37,946 nt of DNA, taken from Culicoidibacter larvae (GTDB taxonomy: Bacteria; Bacillota_I; Bacilli_A; Culicoidibacterales; Culicoidibacteraceae). How positions within the stretch are numbered: the first letter of the stretch is position 1; each line of letters starts with the position of its first letter. The stretch is taken from NCBI RefSeq assembly GCF_005771635.1, contig NZ_VBWP01000014.1:1-37946 (forward strand), written 5' to 3'. Both the position numbers and the translations under genes were made by a program. The notes below the pieces were generated by a model that saw nothing but the letters and a program-made list of their open reading frames with translations, was not told the origin of the DNA and made no database searches. Shown in pieces: positions 1-7,756 of this stretch.

Positions 1-1041
1 TTGACGCAACCAACAGATTCATCAGTGAATCTTGATGCATTAACCAACCCAACAAGAGCCGGATATAGCTTTGTCGGATGGTTCGATAATGCTGACACAC
101 AACACAGCGGCACATTCACAATGCCAGTTGGCGGATTAAGCCTCAAAGCAAAATGGACCGCAGATGACCAAGTGATTAGTTTCAACACCAAAGGTGGAAC
201 AGGTGTTGCCTCAATCACTGCGAAAACTGATACAACCGTTGACCTTGATACCGTAAGTACAACACGTCCTGGTTACCAATTTGATGGTTGGTATGTAGGC
301 AGTACACAATACACTGGTGTTGTAACCGTACCAGCAGGCGGACTTGCGCTAGAAGCACGCTGGACAGCATTAGACCAAACCATCACTTTCGATGTGAATG
401 GTGGTAACATAGCTACCCAACCGGCAGACATCATTCAAGTAACTGACAGCACAGTTGACTTAAGTGCGGTCACTGCACCAACATGGTTTGGACACAAGTT
501 CTTAGGTTGGAAAGATGCGGCAGATACAAGTTACAGCGGTACAATCACTATGCCAGCAGGCGGATTAAACCTAATCGCTGATTGGCAAGACTTGATTGCT
601 GATGGCACTTGGCAAATTGATGCTAACAACATCAAAATGACCTTATCTGAATTCTAAGCATTTGTAGATGCGAATACTATTGAACAAGAAATATTAACTC
701 GTTCAGAAGCAAAAGCATGGAACAATGAAACAAGTGAAAGCTTAGACACAGTTCGTGCTGACCTTAGCACCGTAACTGCGGTTGAAGGTACTCATATGGC
801 TACTGTTTACCTCGAAGAGGTTTCATCAGCTACAACACTTAGCACATATGCTTTTGATGACCAGGTGCAAGCTTTTAACGCAACAAGCACAAGTTTGCAA
901 ACAGCTATTAATATTGAACTCTACACTGAACCTCAAACAGCATTACCAACAACCGGTGATGACACAGCAATGATTGGCATTATTAGTGGGACAAGTATTA
1001 TTAGTTTGGCAGGAATAATTATATATCGCCGTAGAAAATAA
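1..1041 (+). pseudogene. LPXTG-anchored surface protein with InlB B-repeats, interrupted by an in-frame TAA (5' end outside window)
   Basis: One reading frame runs from base 1 to the TAA at 1039-1041, broken only by a TAA at 655-657. Upstream of that stop are InlB/Listeria-Bacteroides (Flg_new-type) repeats with the usual GWxxx...GG(L)xLxAxW pattern. After the stop the same frame stays open (658-795) and looks coding. It ends with a textbook sortase signal: LPTTG at 943-957, a hydrophobic stretch of about 20 residues, and a YRRRK tail. The protein was therefore built as a wall-anchored adhesin-like protein. As it stands the main product would end at 657 and lose its anchor. TAA could come from CAA by one C-to-T change. 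It may be a pseudogene, a sequencing error or a readthrough site. The TTG at base 1 is almost certainly internal to the gene. Confidence 0.85.
157..585 (+). repeat. Two complete InlB B-repeat units (a partial third at 1-156)
   Basis: Units of about 69-74 residues each end in the AKW/ARW/ADW tryptophan motif. One spans about 157-363 and one 364-585, with the tail of an earlier unit at 1-156. Shared landmarks are a ValDxLxxV start, a GYxFxGW/GHKFLGW centre, and a TMPxGGLxLxAxW end. The units are diverged at DNA level, so they are old repeats rather than a recent amplification. Confidence 0.85.
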
Positions 1042-1071
1042 ACTGAACAATTCTTATTTTAAGAGAAATTG

Positions 1072-1106
1072 AAAGCCGGTCCGGGCCAACCCCGGACCGG
1101 CTTTTT
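1072..1106 (+). terminator. Rho-independent terminator after the surface protein
   Basis: A 14-bp perfect stem (1072-1085 with 1091-1104), a 5-nt loop, and a run of five T after the stem. It is very GC-rich (GCCGGTCCGGG arm). Confidence 0.93.
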
Positions 1107-1172
1107 GCTTCTCCAATAATGACGTGTCTCGATAAATTATATGTGCTAAAATTGAGAAAAGGAGCTGAATCT

Positions 1173-1493
1173 ATGATAGTAAAAACGATTGCTGCACATT
1201 TAGGCGAGGGTAGTTTTCCAACGTTTGCATCCGGAACAGCGGTTGAAATGGGAGCGAGCTGCCAACATTTTCTGCACTGGTCGGCCTGCGAAATTGATGG
1301 TTATCAAACGTATGTGCCGGATGTATTTGTTGAGCATGGATATTTGAATCAGGATTATAACCCAACTGAATTAGTAGCAGAACCGGATGAGTTAATGGAA
1401 GTATTACAGGTTGTTCATGCGTGGTTATTAGTGCGCTCAGAAAGAAGTGGTAAAGTTGGCTGGATGCCAGCTGAAAATGTTGTTTCAGTGTAA
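1173..1493 (+). CDS. Small SH3-like domain protein, function unknown
   Basis: 106 residues. The start at 1173 is chosen because AAAAGGAG (1157-1164) sits 8 nt upstream; an upstream in-frame ATG at 1119 has no ribosome binding site. The C-terminal half ends in GKVGWMPAENVVSV, the typical last strand of a bacterial SH3 fold (GWxPxxxV). A YVPDVFVEHGYL segment in the middle suggests a second, diverged SH3-like unit. There is no signal peptide or membrane segment, so it is probably cytosolic. SH3 folds of this kind usually bind peptides or act as accessory modules. Nothing here identifies the partner. It is a single-gene unit between two terminators. Confidence 0.7.
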   Translation: MIVKTIAAHLGEGSFPTFASGTAVEMGASCQHFLHWSACEIDGYQTYVPDVFVEHGYLNQDYNPTELVAEPDELMEVLQVVHAWLLVRSERSGKVGWMPAENVVSV

Positions 1494-1519
1494 AAGTGTC
1501 GCATAAGCGACGCTTTTTT
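1494..1519 (+). terminator. Terminator after the SH3-like gene
   Basis: A 9-bp stem AAGTGTCGC / GCGACGCTT with an ATAA loop, followed by T6. It begins directly at the stop codon. Confidence 0.88.
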
Positions 1520-1562
1520 GTTACCACAACAAGATATACTATGAGTAAAGCAGGTGAGCTAT

Positions 1563-2459
1563 ATGCAGTTTCGTGAAGTGACGTGCAGTAAAGCGATGAC
1601 TAAGCTGAATAGTAAATACCAGCCATATTCATGGGATTTGAATATTTATCGCGGTTGCAGTCATCGCTGCCAATATTGTTTTGCTATTTATTCACATCAG
1701 TATCTTGATTATGATGCGGAGGATTTTTTTGAGACGATTCATGTGAAAACGAATGTTGTTGATAGCTTGGAGCAACAGTTGCGGGCAAAATCTTGGAAGC
1801 AGGAAGTCATCAATCTTGGCGGCGTTACTGATAGTTATCAGGCGGCAGAACGCAAGTATCAGCTGATGCCGGATATTATCCGCTTGTTGATTAAGTATAA
1901 AACGCCAGCGATTATTTCCACTAAATCAGAGCTGATTCTACGCGATTTCGATCTTTGGCATGAGCTTTCGCAAGTAACTGCAGTAAATATTGCCTCAACT
2001 ATTATCAGTTATGACGCTGAATTATTGCAGAAGATTGAACCGGGCACGCCATCGCCGCAAGCGCGTATGGCGATGCTGCATGAGTTTCGCAAAACCAATG
2101 CCGCAACCGGGGTGCATATTATGCCAATCATTCCCTATATCAATGATGGTGTTGAGCAGACTGCTGAGCTACTGGCTGCCGCTAAAGCCGCCGAGGTTGA
2201 CTATGTACTGCCAGGCACATTGTATCTGCGTGGCTCAACCAAGCCGCACTTTCTCAAGTTTATTCACCAAACTTTCCCTGAGCACCACCAAGCATTAGTT
2301 CAACTCTATAATAATCGCGAACAACGCCAACTCTATAAACGCAACATGTATCAAACCCTGCTCAAACAAATTGATGACTACCGACTCTCAAGAAATTATA
2401 TGGCACCCTTACTTGCACGGATGCCCAAACAAGCGCAGCAGTTACAATTGATTTTATGA
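1563..2459 (+). CDS. Radical SAM protein of the SPL (spore photoproduct lyase-like) family
   Basis: 298 residues. The start ATG at 1563 is 4 nt after AGGTGAG; a GTG at 1554 is possible but lies inside the SD. The 4Fe-4S/SAM motif is C-x3-C-x2-C at residues 32, 36 and 39 (GCSHRCQYC). Later motifs (NLGGVTDSYQ, STKSELILRD, GVHIMPIIPYIND) match the COG1533 group that includes SplB and its many non-spore relatives. These enzymes cleave S-adenosylmethionine to a 5'-deoxyadenosyl radical. True spore photoproduct lyase is usually longer, with extra conserved Cys and Tyr residues that I do not see here. I therefore call the family and not the substrate. It is a single gene between terminators. Confidence 0.85.
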   Translation: MQFREVTCSKAMTKLNSKYQPYSWDLNIYRGCSHRCQYCFAIYSHQYLDYDAEDFFETIHVKTNVVDSLEQQLRAKSWKQEVINLGGVTDSYQAAERKYQLMPDIIRLLIKYKTPAIISTKSELILRDFDLWHELSQVTAVNIASTIISYDAELLQKIEPGTPSPQARMAMLHEFRKTNAATGVHIMPIIPYINDGVEQTAELLAAAKAAEVDYVLPGTLYLRGSTKPHFLKFIHQTFPEHHQALVQLYNNREQRQLYKRNMYQTLLKQIDDYRLSRNYMAPLLARMPKQAQQLQLIL

Positions 2460-2465
2460 GAAAAT

Positions 2466-2499
2466 AAAAAAACGGATGCCGTTAACGGCATCCGTTTTT
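2466..2499. terminator. Bidirectional terminator between convergent genes
   Basis: A perfect palindrome, AAACGGATGCCGTT followed by its complement (2470-2497). It has A-rich flank on the left and T5 on the right, so it can end both the radical SAM gene and the K+ channel gene. Confidence 0.9.
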
Positions 2500-3203
2500 C
2501 ACTTATCTTTAAACATTCCCCGGTCACGCATCTCGGAAATGAATCCGGCACTTAATACCCCACTAGGGATGGCAATCAAGCCGATACCAAGAATTACCAG
2601 TAATGAACCGGCAATTCGGCCTACAACGGTGATTGGATACATATCTCCGTAACCGACCGTTGTTACCGTTGATATTGCCCACCACATCGTGGTCATAATA
2701 TCCGGGAACTTATCAGGCTGAACAAGATTTTCAGAAGAGTAAACCACAACTGAGGTAATAAAGACGACGATTGCAGCAAGGGAAACTGTGGTTATCAAGA
2801 TTTCTTTTTCGCGAATGAATACGCGTTTGATAATATCAAGCGGTTCAGAATACTTATCAAGTTTGAAGACCCGGACAACCCGTAGAATTCGGATAACTTG
2901 TAAGAATTTTAAATCGATTGTCGATGCCGGAATCAGTGCCGGAACAACTGAAAGCAAGTCAATAATACCGTTTACCGAGAAAATGTATTTAATTTTATCC
3001 TCAGCAGTATAGATACTTAATATGTAGTCAAGCCCAAAAATGATAACTAATAAGATATCGAGCATGTCAAAATAAAGACCGTATTGTTCTTCAAGTGAAG
3101 TAACTGACTGCAAGACAGTGGCAATACAGGCAACAAAAACCGGAATCAAAATAATGATCTCATACCGGGTAGAATTCATAAAAGTAAATATTTTCTTTTT
3201 CAT
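2499..3203 (-). CDS. Voltage-gated-type potassium channel (6TM, one pore)
   Basis: 234 residues. Hydrophobic segments fit S1-S6. S4 at about residues 98-115 has arginines at regular spacing (VIRILRVVRVFKLDK). The pore loop carries the K+ selectivity filter TTVGYGD at residues 181-187, preceded by the usual MWWAISTVT helix. The protein stops shortly after S6, so it lacks an RCK or cyclic-nucleotide domain. It resembles small bacterial Kv channels such as KvAP-like proteins. It should be a tetrameric inner-membrane K+ channel that sets membrane potential. The SD is AAGAGG 8-9 nt before the ATG. It is transcribed alone from a good promoter. Confidence 0.92.
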   Translation of the reverse strand: MKKKIFTFMNSTRYEIIILIPVFVACIATVLQSVTSLEEQYGLYFDMLDILLVIIFGLDYILSIYTAEDKIKYIFSVNGIIDLLSVVPALIPASTIDLKFLQVIRILRVVRVFKLDKYSEPLDIIKRVFIREKEILITTVSLAAIVVFITSVVVYSSENLVQPDKFPDIMTTMWWAISTVTTVGYGDMYPITVVGRIAGSLLVILGIGLIAIPSGVLSAGFISEMRDRGMFKDK

Positions 3204-3235
3204 AATAACCTCTTAAATATGTAATAGATACCCTA

Positions 3236-3264
3236 ACTATACCCAAATTTTGCCAAAATAGCAA
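3236..3264 (-). promoter_or_regulatory. Promoter of the K+ channel gene
   Basis: On the minus strand, TTGCTA (3264-3259), a 17-nt spacer, then TATAGT (3241-3236). It lies about 33 nt before the start codon. Confidence 0.75.
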
Positions 3265-3400
3265 TGTTTTAATAATCTAGCAGGAAAGTTTAAAAAAAGG
3301 GATATAAGCCTATTTTATTTTGGTGATAAAATTATTGAAAATGTTAGTTTTATGAGCGAACTTTTTCCTTACAGTGACGGGCGTATATGCCTTTATTTTG

Positions 3401-3442
3401 TGAGTGCACTCAATTGCGATTATTATTGGGGTATGATAAAAT
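3401..3442 (+). promoter_or_regulatory. MerR-gene promoter with a 12-bp palindrome at its upstream edge
   Basis: TTGCGA (3414-3419), 17 nt, TAAAAT (3437-3442). The perfect palindrome TGAGTGCACTCA (3401-3412) sits one base upstream of the -35 box and is a candidate operator. The 3204-3400 stretch otherwise holds the divergent channel promoter and nothing else I recognise. Confidence 0.65.
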
Positions 3443-3477
3443 GTAAACATGGGTTATAGATATATGAAGGTGGGCAT

Positions 3478-3936
3478 ATGATAAAACGAACTATTAAACA
3501 AGTGTCGGAATTGCTGCATGTCAGTGAGCACACGTTGCGATTCTATGAAAAAGAACGCTTGATTGTCCCGGAGCGGGGAGCGAACGGGTATCGAATTTAC
3601 GATGAGGAGGCCGTACTGCTTTTAAAATATATTATTGCAATGCGTTATTGCGGATTTACTATTCCGGAGATTCGCAGTGTTATTAAATATTTTTACGATG
3701 GATATACTGCTGAAGTTGTTCAAAAGATTGCCGCATTACTGGAAGAGAAAAAAGAATGGGTCGCAGGCATGCAGGCGCATTATAATAGCATTGCTGCAGT
3801 TATCAATGAGGCAGAACAGCAGCTAAGTCATGCCTCATCATCAGATATTGAAGCGGCATTTGATGAAATAGTTGACCAAATTATTCAAGATGCTCAGGGA
3901 CCTGAGCACAGCAATGAATTTGATGACATTCTGTGA
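3478..3936 (+). CDS. MerR-family transcriptional regulator
   Basis: 152 residues. The N-terminal winged HTH is clear: TIKQVSELLHVSEHTLRFYEKERLI..RGANGYRIYDEEAVLLLKYI, residues about 4-75. It is followed by a long helix used for dimerisation and a short acidic tail (EHSNEFDDIL). No cysteine cluster of the metal-sensing type is present in the C-terminus, so the ligand is probably organic or unknown. The length fits the small MerR regulators near TipA-N/BmrR-like or oxidoreductase-linked groups. The next gene is a lipoprotein behind its own terminator and promoter, so it is not an obvious target. The palindrome at 3401 may be its own operator. The SD is GGTGG before ATG. Confidence 0.88.
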   Translation: MIKRTIKQVSELLHVSEHTLRFYEKERLIVPERGANGYRIYDEEAVLLLKYIIAMRYCGFTIPEIRSVIKYFYDGYTAEVVQKIAALLEEKKEWVAGMQAHYNSIAAVINEAEQQLSHASSSDIEAAFDEIVDQIIQDAQGPEHSNEFDDIL

Positions 3937-3983
3937 AAGCATTGCTTTCTTAGGTTTTCAGTGTATATTTATGGATTTTTACC

Positions 3984-4010
3984 AAAAGCGGGGGTATCCC
4001 TCCGCTTTTT
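3984..4010 (+). terminator. Terminator after the MerR gene
   Basis: Stem AAAGCGGGGG / CCCTCCGCTTT with one G-T pair and a TAT-type loop, then T5. A weaker hairpin (GAAAGCA / TGCTTTC, 3935-3949) overlaps the stop codon. The next gene's -10-like TATAAT boxes (4014-4019 and 4025-4030) follow immediately. Confidence 0.8.
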
Positions 4011-4050
4011 GTGTATAATTGAACTATAATAATTGAAAGAGGGATATCAT

Positions 4051-4953
4051 ATGAAATTAGTACGAGTTACATTGCTTGCTATTGCAGCAAGTTTGTTACT
4101 TGCGGCTTGCGGAAAGCCGATTATTGAGCGTGATGCTCAATATCAAATGGGGGATTTTGCAGTAACTGAAAATGCAGAGTTTGGTGTATCTGCTACAGAG
4201 GTGATACTGGAAGAAGGAGATGACGGTGTTGAACAAGTTGTTGTTGATATAATGATTGTGAATAATTCACTGGATATTTTTAATGTTAGTGATTTAGACA
4301 TTGACTATTATACGCCAACCGGAGAAGAGCTTGAATATACCAGTGTCAAAGATCCTGGAGAGAATTACATGCTTCCTGGTGGGAATACTTTGGCTACTTT
4401 ATTCTTGAAATATACCGAAGATGGCACTTATTATCTAAACTTCCTTGATGCTACTGATAAGGAAACTTTATATGCAATTGAAGTAAAAAAAGGCGAAGTT
4501 ATTGAAAAAGCATTGCCAGAGGTAACAAACACTGCTTCAGCCGATTTAGGCAGCAATGTTGAAAAAGGTGTTGCTAGTGGATTGGGTAATTTAGAATTTA
4601 CTTTTGGTACCACAAATATATATACTTTGACAAGTTTTGGCTCAGACCAACTATATTATGGAGTAGAACTAACGATTAGAAATACTGGTTCAGATGCTGT
4701 AAACTTTGATGGGTATTCGTTCTATCAAATCTATACTTATCAAGATAATACAGTAAGTTTTAGCTCGGTTATGAATCAAATAGGTTCAGATGATGACGAT
4801 GTTTTGGAAATTGGTGAAGTAACAACATTGGAAGCCGGAGAATCAAAAGCAGTTACTTTAATGGTTTCATCATCACCAAGTGCCGGAAAAGATTTATTTG
4901 CTAGATATATTGAAATCACTTTTGATGGTGAAAAGATTACTTATAAATTTTAG
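4051..4953 (+). CDS. Lipoprotein with two immunoglobulin-like (DUF4352/DUF5067-type) domains, function unknown
   Basis: 300 residues. The start at 4051 follows GAGGG and gives a clean lipoprotein signal: basic MKLVR, a hydrophobic core, and lipobox LAAC with Cys20 as the lipidated residue. The mature part is acidic and beta-rich, with two similar halves (about residues 30-150 and 170-300). Each half has a VxVTEVxLEEG.. or LTSFGSDQLYYGVELTIRNTGSD type strand pattern ending in a FxxYIEITFDG-like strand. This resembles the DUF4352/DUF5067 surface lipoproteins of Gram-positive bacteria. The role is unknown, possibly ligand or cell-wall binding. It is a single gene with its own terminator. Confidence 0.8.
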   Translation: MKLVRVTLLAIAASLLLAACGKPIIERDAQYQMGDFAVTENAEFGVSATEVILEEGDDGVEQVVVDIMIVNNSLDIFNVSDLDIDYYTPTGEELEYTSVKDPGENYMLPGGNTLATLFLKYTEDGTYYLNFLDATDKETLYAIEVKKGEVIEKALPEVTNTASADLGSNVEKGVASGLGNLEFTFGTTNIYTLTSFGSDQLYYGVELTIRNTGSDAVNFDGYSFYQIYTYQDNTVSFSSVMNQIGSDDDDVLEIGEVTTLEAGESKAVTLMVSSSPSAGKDLFARYIEITFDGEKITYKF

Positions 4954-4985
4954 AAAAACGCAAGCGCTTAGCGCTTGCGTTTTTA
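4954..4985. terminator. Terminator after the lipoprotein gene
   Basis: 14-bp perfect stem AAAAACGCAAGCGC / GCGCTTGCGTTTTT with a TTA loop. It starts right after the stop codon. Confidence 0.93.
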
Positions 4986-5011
4986 TGATGGTTTTCAAGA
5001 TGAGCTTTTTG

Positions 5012-5058
5012 TTTTCAATTTTTGAAAATGAAAAGCCGGGTTTTTCAAAATATGAAAA
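5012..5058. promoter_or_regulatory. Tandem operator: two TTTTCA-N5-TGAAAA inverted repeats 30 bp apart
   Basis: Copies at 5012-5028 and 5042-5058 have identical 6-bp arms and a 5-bp spacer. They are exactly 30 bp apart, about three DNA turns. A lone TTTTCA half-site lies at 4992-4997. They sit just upstream of the GH4 gene's -10 box. The RpiR regulator encoded at 7016-7714 is the likely reader by proximity; this is inference. Confidence 0.65.
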
Positions 5059-5076
5059 GGGTTACAGATGTATCTT

Positions 5077-5085
5077 TGTTATAAT
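5077..5085 (+). promoter_or_regulatory. Extended -10 promoter of the GH4 gene
   Basis: TGTTATAAT (TG at 5077-5078, TATAAT at 5080-5085) lies 32 nt before the start codon. No good -35 is present, which fits an activated or operator-controlled extended -10 promoter. Confidence 0.7.
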
Positions 5086-5117
5086 GAAGGTAAGATAAGA
5101 ATTAGGAGGTCATGTAA

Positions 5118-6470
5118 ATGGCAAATAAAGGTGTTAAAATCGTTACAATTGGTGGAGGGTCTAGTTACACTCCCGAATTAGTAGAAGGATTTATCAAACG
5201 TTATGATGAATTACCAATCCGTGAACTTTGGTTGGTTGATATTGAAGAAGGTCGCGAAAAGCTGGAAATCGTTGGCGCAATGGCGCAACGGATGGTGAAA
5301 GCAGCAGGTATTGATTGTACCGTTCATTTGACTTTGGATCGTCGTGAAGCTTTGAAAGACGCTGACTTTGTTACAACGCAATTCCGTGTTGGTTTATTAC
5401 AAGCACGTATCAAAGATGAGCGTATCCCATTAAGCCATGGTATGATTGGTCAAGAAACCAATGGTGCCGGCGGAATGTTCAAAGCATTGCGTACAGTACC
5501 GGTAATCTTAAGTATTGTTGAAGATATGAAAGAATTATGTCCAAATGCTTGGTTGATTAACTTTACCAATCCAGCTGGTATGATTACTCAAGCTGTTTTA
5601 ACTCACGGAAACTGGAAAAAAGTTATTGGTCTTTGTAATGTGCCAATCGGCGCAACTAAAATGGATGCTGCCGCTCTTGGTGTTGAAGAAGAGGATTTAC
5701 GTTTCCAATTCGCTGGTTTAAATCACTTGCACTGGCATAAAATTAAAGATACTAAAGGTAACGATCGCACGATGGAAGTAATTGATAAATTAACTGACGT
5801 CAGCGGTGTTGATTCAGGTATTGCTAACTTAAAAATGTTACGCTTCTTACCTGAACAAATTAAAGACTTAGGTATGATTCCATGTGGTTATCACCGTTAC
5901 TACTACATGACTGATGTTATGTTAGCTGATGAACTTGAAGAATATAATACTATTGGTACCCGTGGTGAACAAGTTAAGAAATTGGAAGATTCATTATTTG
6001 AATTGTACAAAGACCCTAACTTAGATTACAAACCAGAGGAATTATCAAAACGTGGTGGTACTCACTATAGTGACGCTGCATGTGAAGTTATCAATTCAAT
6101 CTACAACAATAAAGGAACTACTATGGTTGTTAGTACAGAAAATAACGGAACAATCGATGATCTGCCATACGATTGCGCTGTCGAAGTCAGCGCAACTATT
6201 GATGCTAGCGGTGCACATCCAGTCAACTGGGGGAAATTCCCGGCATCAGCTCGTGGGTTAGTACAAGTTATGAAAGCTATGGAAGAATTAATTATTGAAG
6301 CCGGAGCAACCGGAGATTATGGTAAAGCGTTACAAGCATTTACTATGAACCCGTTAGTTGTAAGCGGCGATGGTGCTAAAGCGTTACTTAACGAAATGTT
6401 AGTTGCTCACGAAGCGCACTTACCGCAATTCGCTGATTCAATTGCTAAAATTAAAGCGAATCAATTATAA
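5118..6470 (+). CDS. 6-phospho-beta-glucosidase, glycoside hydrolase family 4
   Basis: 450 residues, normal for GH4. It hydrolyses PTS-imported 6-phospho-glycosides in the cytosol by an NAD-dependent oxidation-elimination route that also needs a divalent metal. The N-terminal Rossmann motif is VTIGGGSSYTPEL (residues 9-21). GQETNGAGGMFKALRT (111-126) and NFTNPAG (148-154) are GH4 signatures. Cys173 (GLCNVP) and His203 (LNHLHW) match the metal ligands. The GQETNGAGG form is closer to LicH/CelF-type beta-glucosidases than to alpha-glucosidases such as GlvA. The SD is AGGAGGT. It is monocistronic, but with the RpiR gene and the EIIC at 8531 it fits a beta-glucoside block. Confidence 0.92.
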   Translation: MANKGVKIVTIGGGSSYTPELVEGFIKRYDELPIRELWLVDIEEGREKLEIVGAMAQRMVKAAGIDCTVHLTLDRREALKDADFVTTQFRVGLLQARIKDERIPLSHGMIGQETNGAGGMFKALRTVPVILSIVEDMKELCPNAWLINFTNPAGMITQAVLTHGNWKKVIGLCNVPIGATKMDAAALGVEEEDLRFQFAGLNHLHWHKIKDTKGNDRTMEVIDKLTDVSGVDSGIANLKMLRFLPEQIKDLGMIPCGYHRYYYMTDVMLADELEEYNTIGTRGEQVKKLEDSLFELYKDPNLDYKPEELSKRGGTHYSDAACEVINSIYNNKGTTMVVSTENNGTIDDLPYDCAVEVSATIDASGAHPVNWGKFPASARGLVQVMKAMEELIIEAGATGDYGKALQAFTMNPLVVSGDGAKALLNEMLVAHEAHLPQFADSIAKIKANQL

Positions 6471-6508
6471 TTTTGTGACTCACCGCTTTTAGGCGTTCGC
6501 AACTTACC

Positions 6509-6541
6509 GGTCCGGATGATTGTACATCCGGACCATTTTTT
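6509..6541 (+). terminator. Terminator after the GH4 gene
   Basis: 10-bp stem GGTCCGGATG / CATCCGGACC with loop ATTGTA, then A and T6. Confidence 0.92.
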
Positions 6542-6624
6542 GTACATTTAATTGCATCATCCTTTTTATTATCGCTGTATGTGTTATTATTTAAGTAAGA
6601 TTTACGTGAAGGAAGGTAAAAGCT

Positions 6625-6876
6625 ATGGGATACTTTGGACCGTTGGGACCAGCTGGTTTCAGACGCAGAGGCCGCCGGCGCGGACTTGCAGTCGGTTTGA
6701 TGGTGGGTAGCGCGATGGGCCGTGGGGAGCAAGCGAATGCAGCAGCGCAACAGCAGAGCGGTGCTGGTAAGCTAACTGACGAGAGTGCTTTGGAAAAGCT
6801 GAGTCAGTTGCATGAGGCCGGTATTTTGACTGATGTTGAATTTGAAGCGAAGAAGAAACAGGTTTTAGGTGAATAG
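6625..6876 (+). CDS. Small SHOCT-domain protein
   Basis: 83 residues. The N-terminus is Gly/Pro/Arg-rich (GPLGPAGFRRRGRRRG), followed by a short Gly/Ala/Met segment (LAVGLMVGSAMG) too short to be a sure membrane helix. The C-terminus is a SHOCT (short C-terminal) domain: ALEKLSQLHEAGILTDVEFEAKKKQVLG, residues about 55-82. SHOCT domains end many bacterial membrane or nucleic-acid-linked proteins and probably mediate oligomerisation; the exact role is unknown. The SD is GGAAGG. The gene stands alone with its own terminator. Its base composition is more GC-rich than the neighbours, mainly from the Arg/Gly codons. Confidence 0.85.
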   Translation: MGYFGPLGPAGFRRRGRRRGLAVGLMVGSAMGRGEQANAAAQQQSGAGKLTDESALEKLSQLHEAGILTDVEFEAKKKQVLGE

Positions 6877-6879
6877 AAG

Positions 6880-6920
6880 AAAGCCCCGGGTCCCGATTTG
6901 TAGGACCCAGGGCTTTTAAT
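6880..6920. terminator. Terminator shared by the SHOCT gene and, in reverse, the RpiR gene
   Basis: Stem AAAGCCC-c-GGGTCC (6880-6893) with GGACCC-a-GGGCTTT (6903-6916). There is one C/A mismatch, a 9-nt loop, then TTAATTTT. Read leftwards it also has a T-rich tail. Confidence 0.85.
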
Positions 6921-7015
6921 TTTCTTGAAAACATGTTTTCGTTTTGGAAACCTGATAGCAATGGTAGCTAAACTATTGTTTTATGAAAGCGCTTTTGGTA
7001 CATTGAATTCATAGG
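6921..7015. other. Gene-free stretch with a 14-bp palindrome and a cre-like site
   Basis: GAAAACATGTTTTC (6927-6940) is a perfect palindrome. TGAAAGCGCTTTTG (6984-6997) matches the CcpA cre consensus at 12 of 14 positions. Both lie in the gap between convergent genes, where a control site has no obvious promoter to act on. Confidence 0.5.
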
Positions 7016-7714
7016 TTAAGTAGTTGTATCGAGGAGGGCTTCAAAGCAGAGGATTGCATAAGCAAAGAAACTATTGGGTACATCAAGGCGGTTGCCGCTG
7101 ATTTGGCTTGGTTCACAAGTGATTGGCAGAGTAGCGTGTTTTGCTATTGGTGAGTTGGCATCGCCGCAGAAGCTGATAATATCAATGTTGCGATTAGCAG
7201 CATTCTGGATATTTTCGAGCAGACGGGCATTTTTACCGGACTGGGAAACTACAATTAGTAAAGTTTCTTTTTGATAGTTGGCAAGCAAGAGCTGGATGTG
7301 GTCACTGGTGATGCTTTGATAACCGTTAAGTAGAAGTCGCTCACTGATGTAGTTAGCAATAAGTCGGGAGAAACCTAAGCCAAGGACAAGAATGCGTTTA
7401 TCATGATATTGATTGAGCAGAGCTTGGAATTGTTCGCGGTGTGCTGCGACATCTTCGAAAAGCATCTCAAAGCCGGTAGATTCCGGATTCGTAAGTGGTT
7501 TTGTTCGCAGGTTAAAAATGAGCTCAGAATAGCCATTAAAACCTAAGCGTTTGGCTAACTTAAAGACTGTTGCTGTTGAGGTAAAATTTGCCTCAGCAAC
7601 TGAACGGATTTGTACTGCTTTTGGATTATCAATGTTATCGATAATATATTGCAACAAGGTTTGTTCAAATTCATCAAGTTGCATGGTAATTGCTAAATCT
7701 TCAAAGTTTTGCAT
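7016..7714 (-). CDS. MurR/RpiR-family transcriptional regulator (HTH + SIS)
   Basis: 232 residues from the ATG at 7714, which has GGGAGGGTG 8 nt upstream; a TTG further up lies before this SD and is rejected. Residues about 1-75 form the RpiR winged HTH (LLQYIIDNI, VRSVAEANFTSTATVFKLAKRLGFNGYSEL). Residues about 105-230 form a SIS sugar-phosphate-binding domain (RILVLGLGFSRLIANYISERL, LLIVVSQSGKNARLLENI, IISFCGD). Such proteins sense a phosphosugar. It is divergent from the 7808 gene and EIIC and near the GH4 gene, so it probably controls this beta-glucoside block. The TTTTCA-N5-TGAAAA repeats at 5012 are its likely target. Confidence 0.9.
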   Translation of the reverse strand: MQNFEDLAITMQLDEFEQTLLQYIIDNIDNPKAVQIRSVAEANFTSTATVFKLAKRLGFNGYSELIFNLRTKPLTNPESTGFEMLFEDVAAHREQFQALLNQYHDKRILVLGLGFSRLIANYISERLLLNGYQSITSDHIQLLLANYQKETLLIVVSQSGKNARLLENIQNAANRNIDIISFCGDANSPIAKHATLPITCEPSQISGNRLDVPNSFFAYAILCFEALLDTTT

Positions 7715-7756
7715 ACGACACCCTCCCCGGGATTTCAACTATTTATATCTAATTTT

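Noticed and set aside
782-973. An overlapping frame in the surface-protein tail
   Set aside because: It is out of frame with the LPXTG tail, has no SD and its composition is not protein-like.
6927-6940. Palindrome GAAAACATGTTTTC as an operator
   Set aside because: It lies between convergent genes just after a terminator, with no promoter near. Listed only as part of the gene-free stretch.
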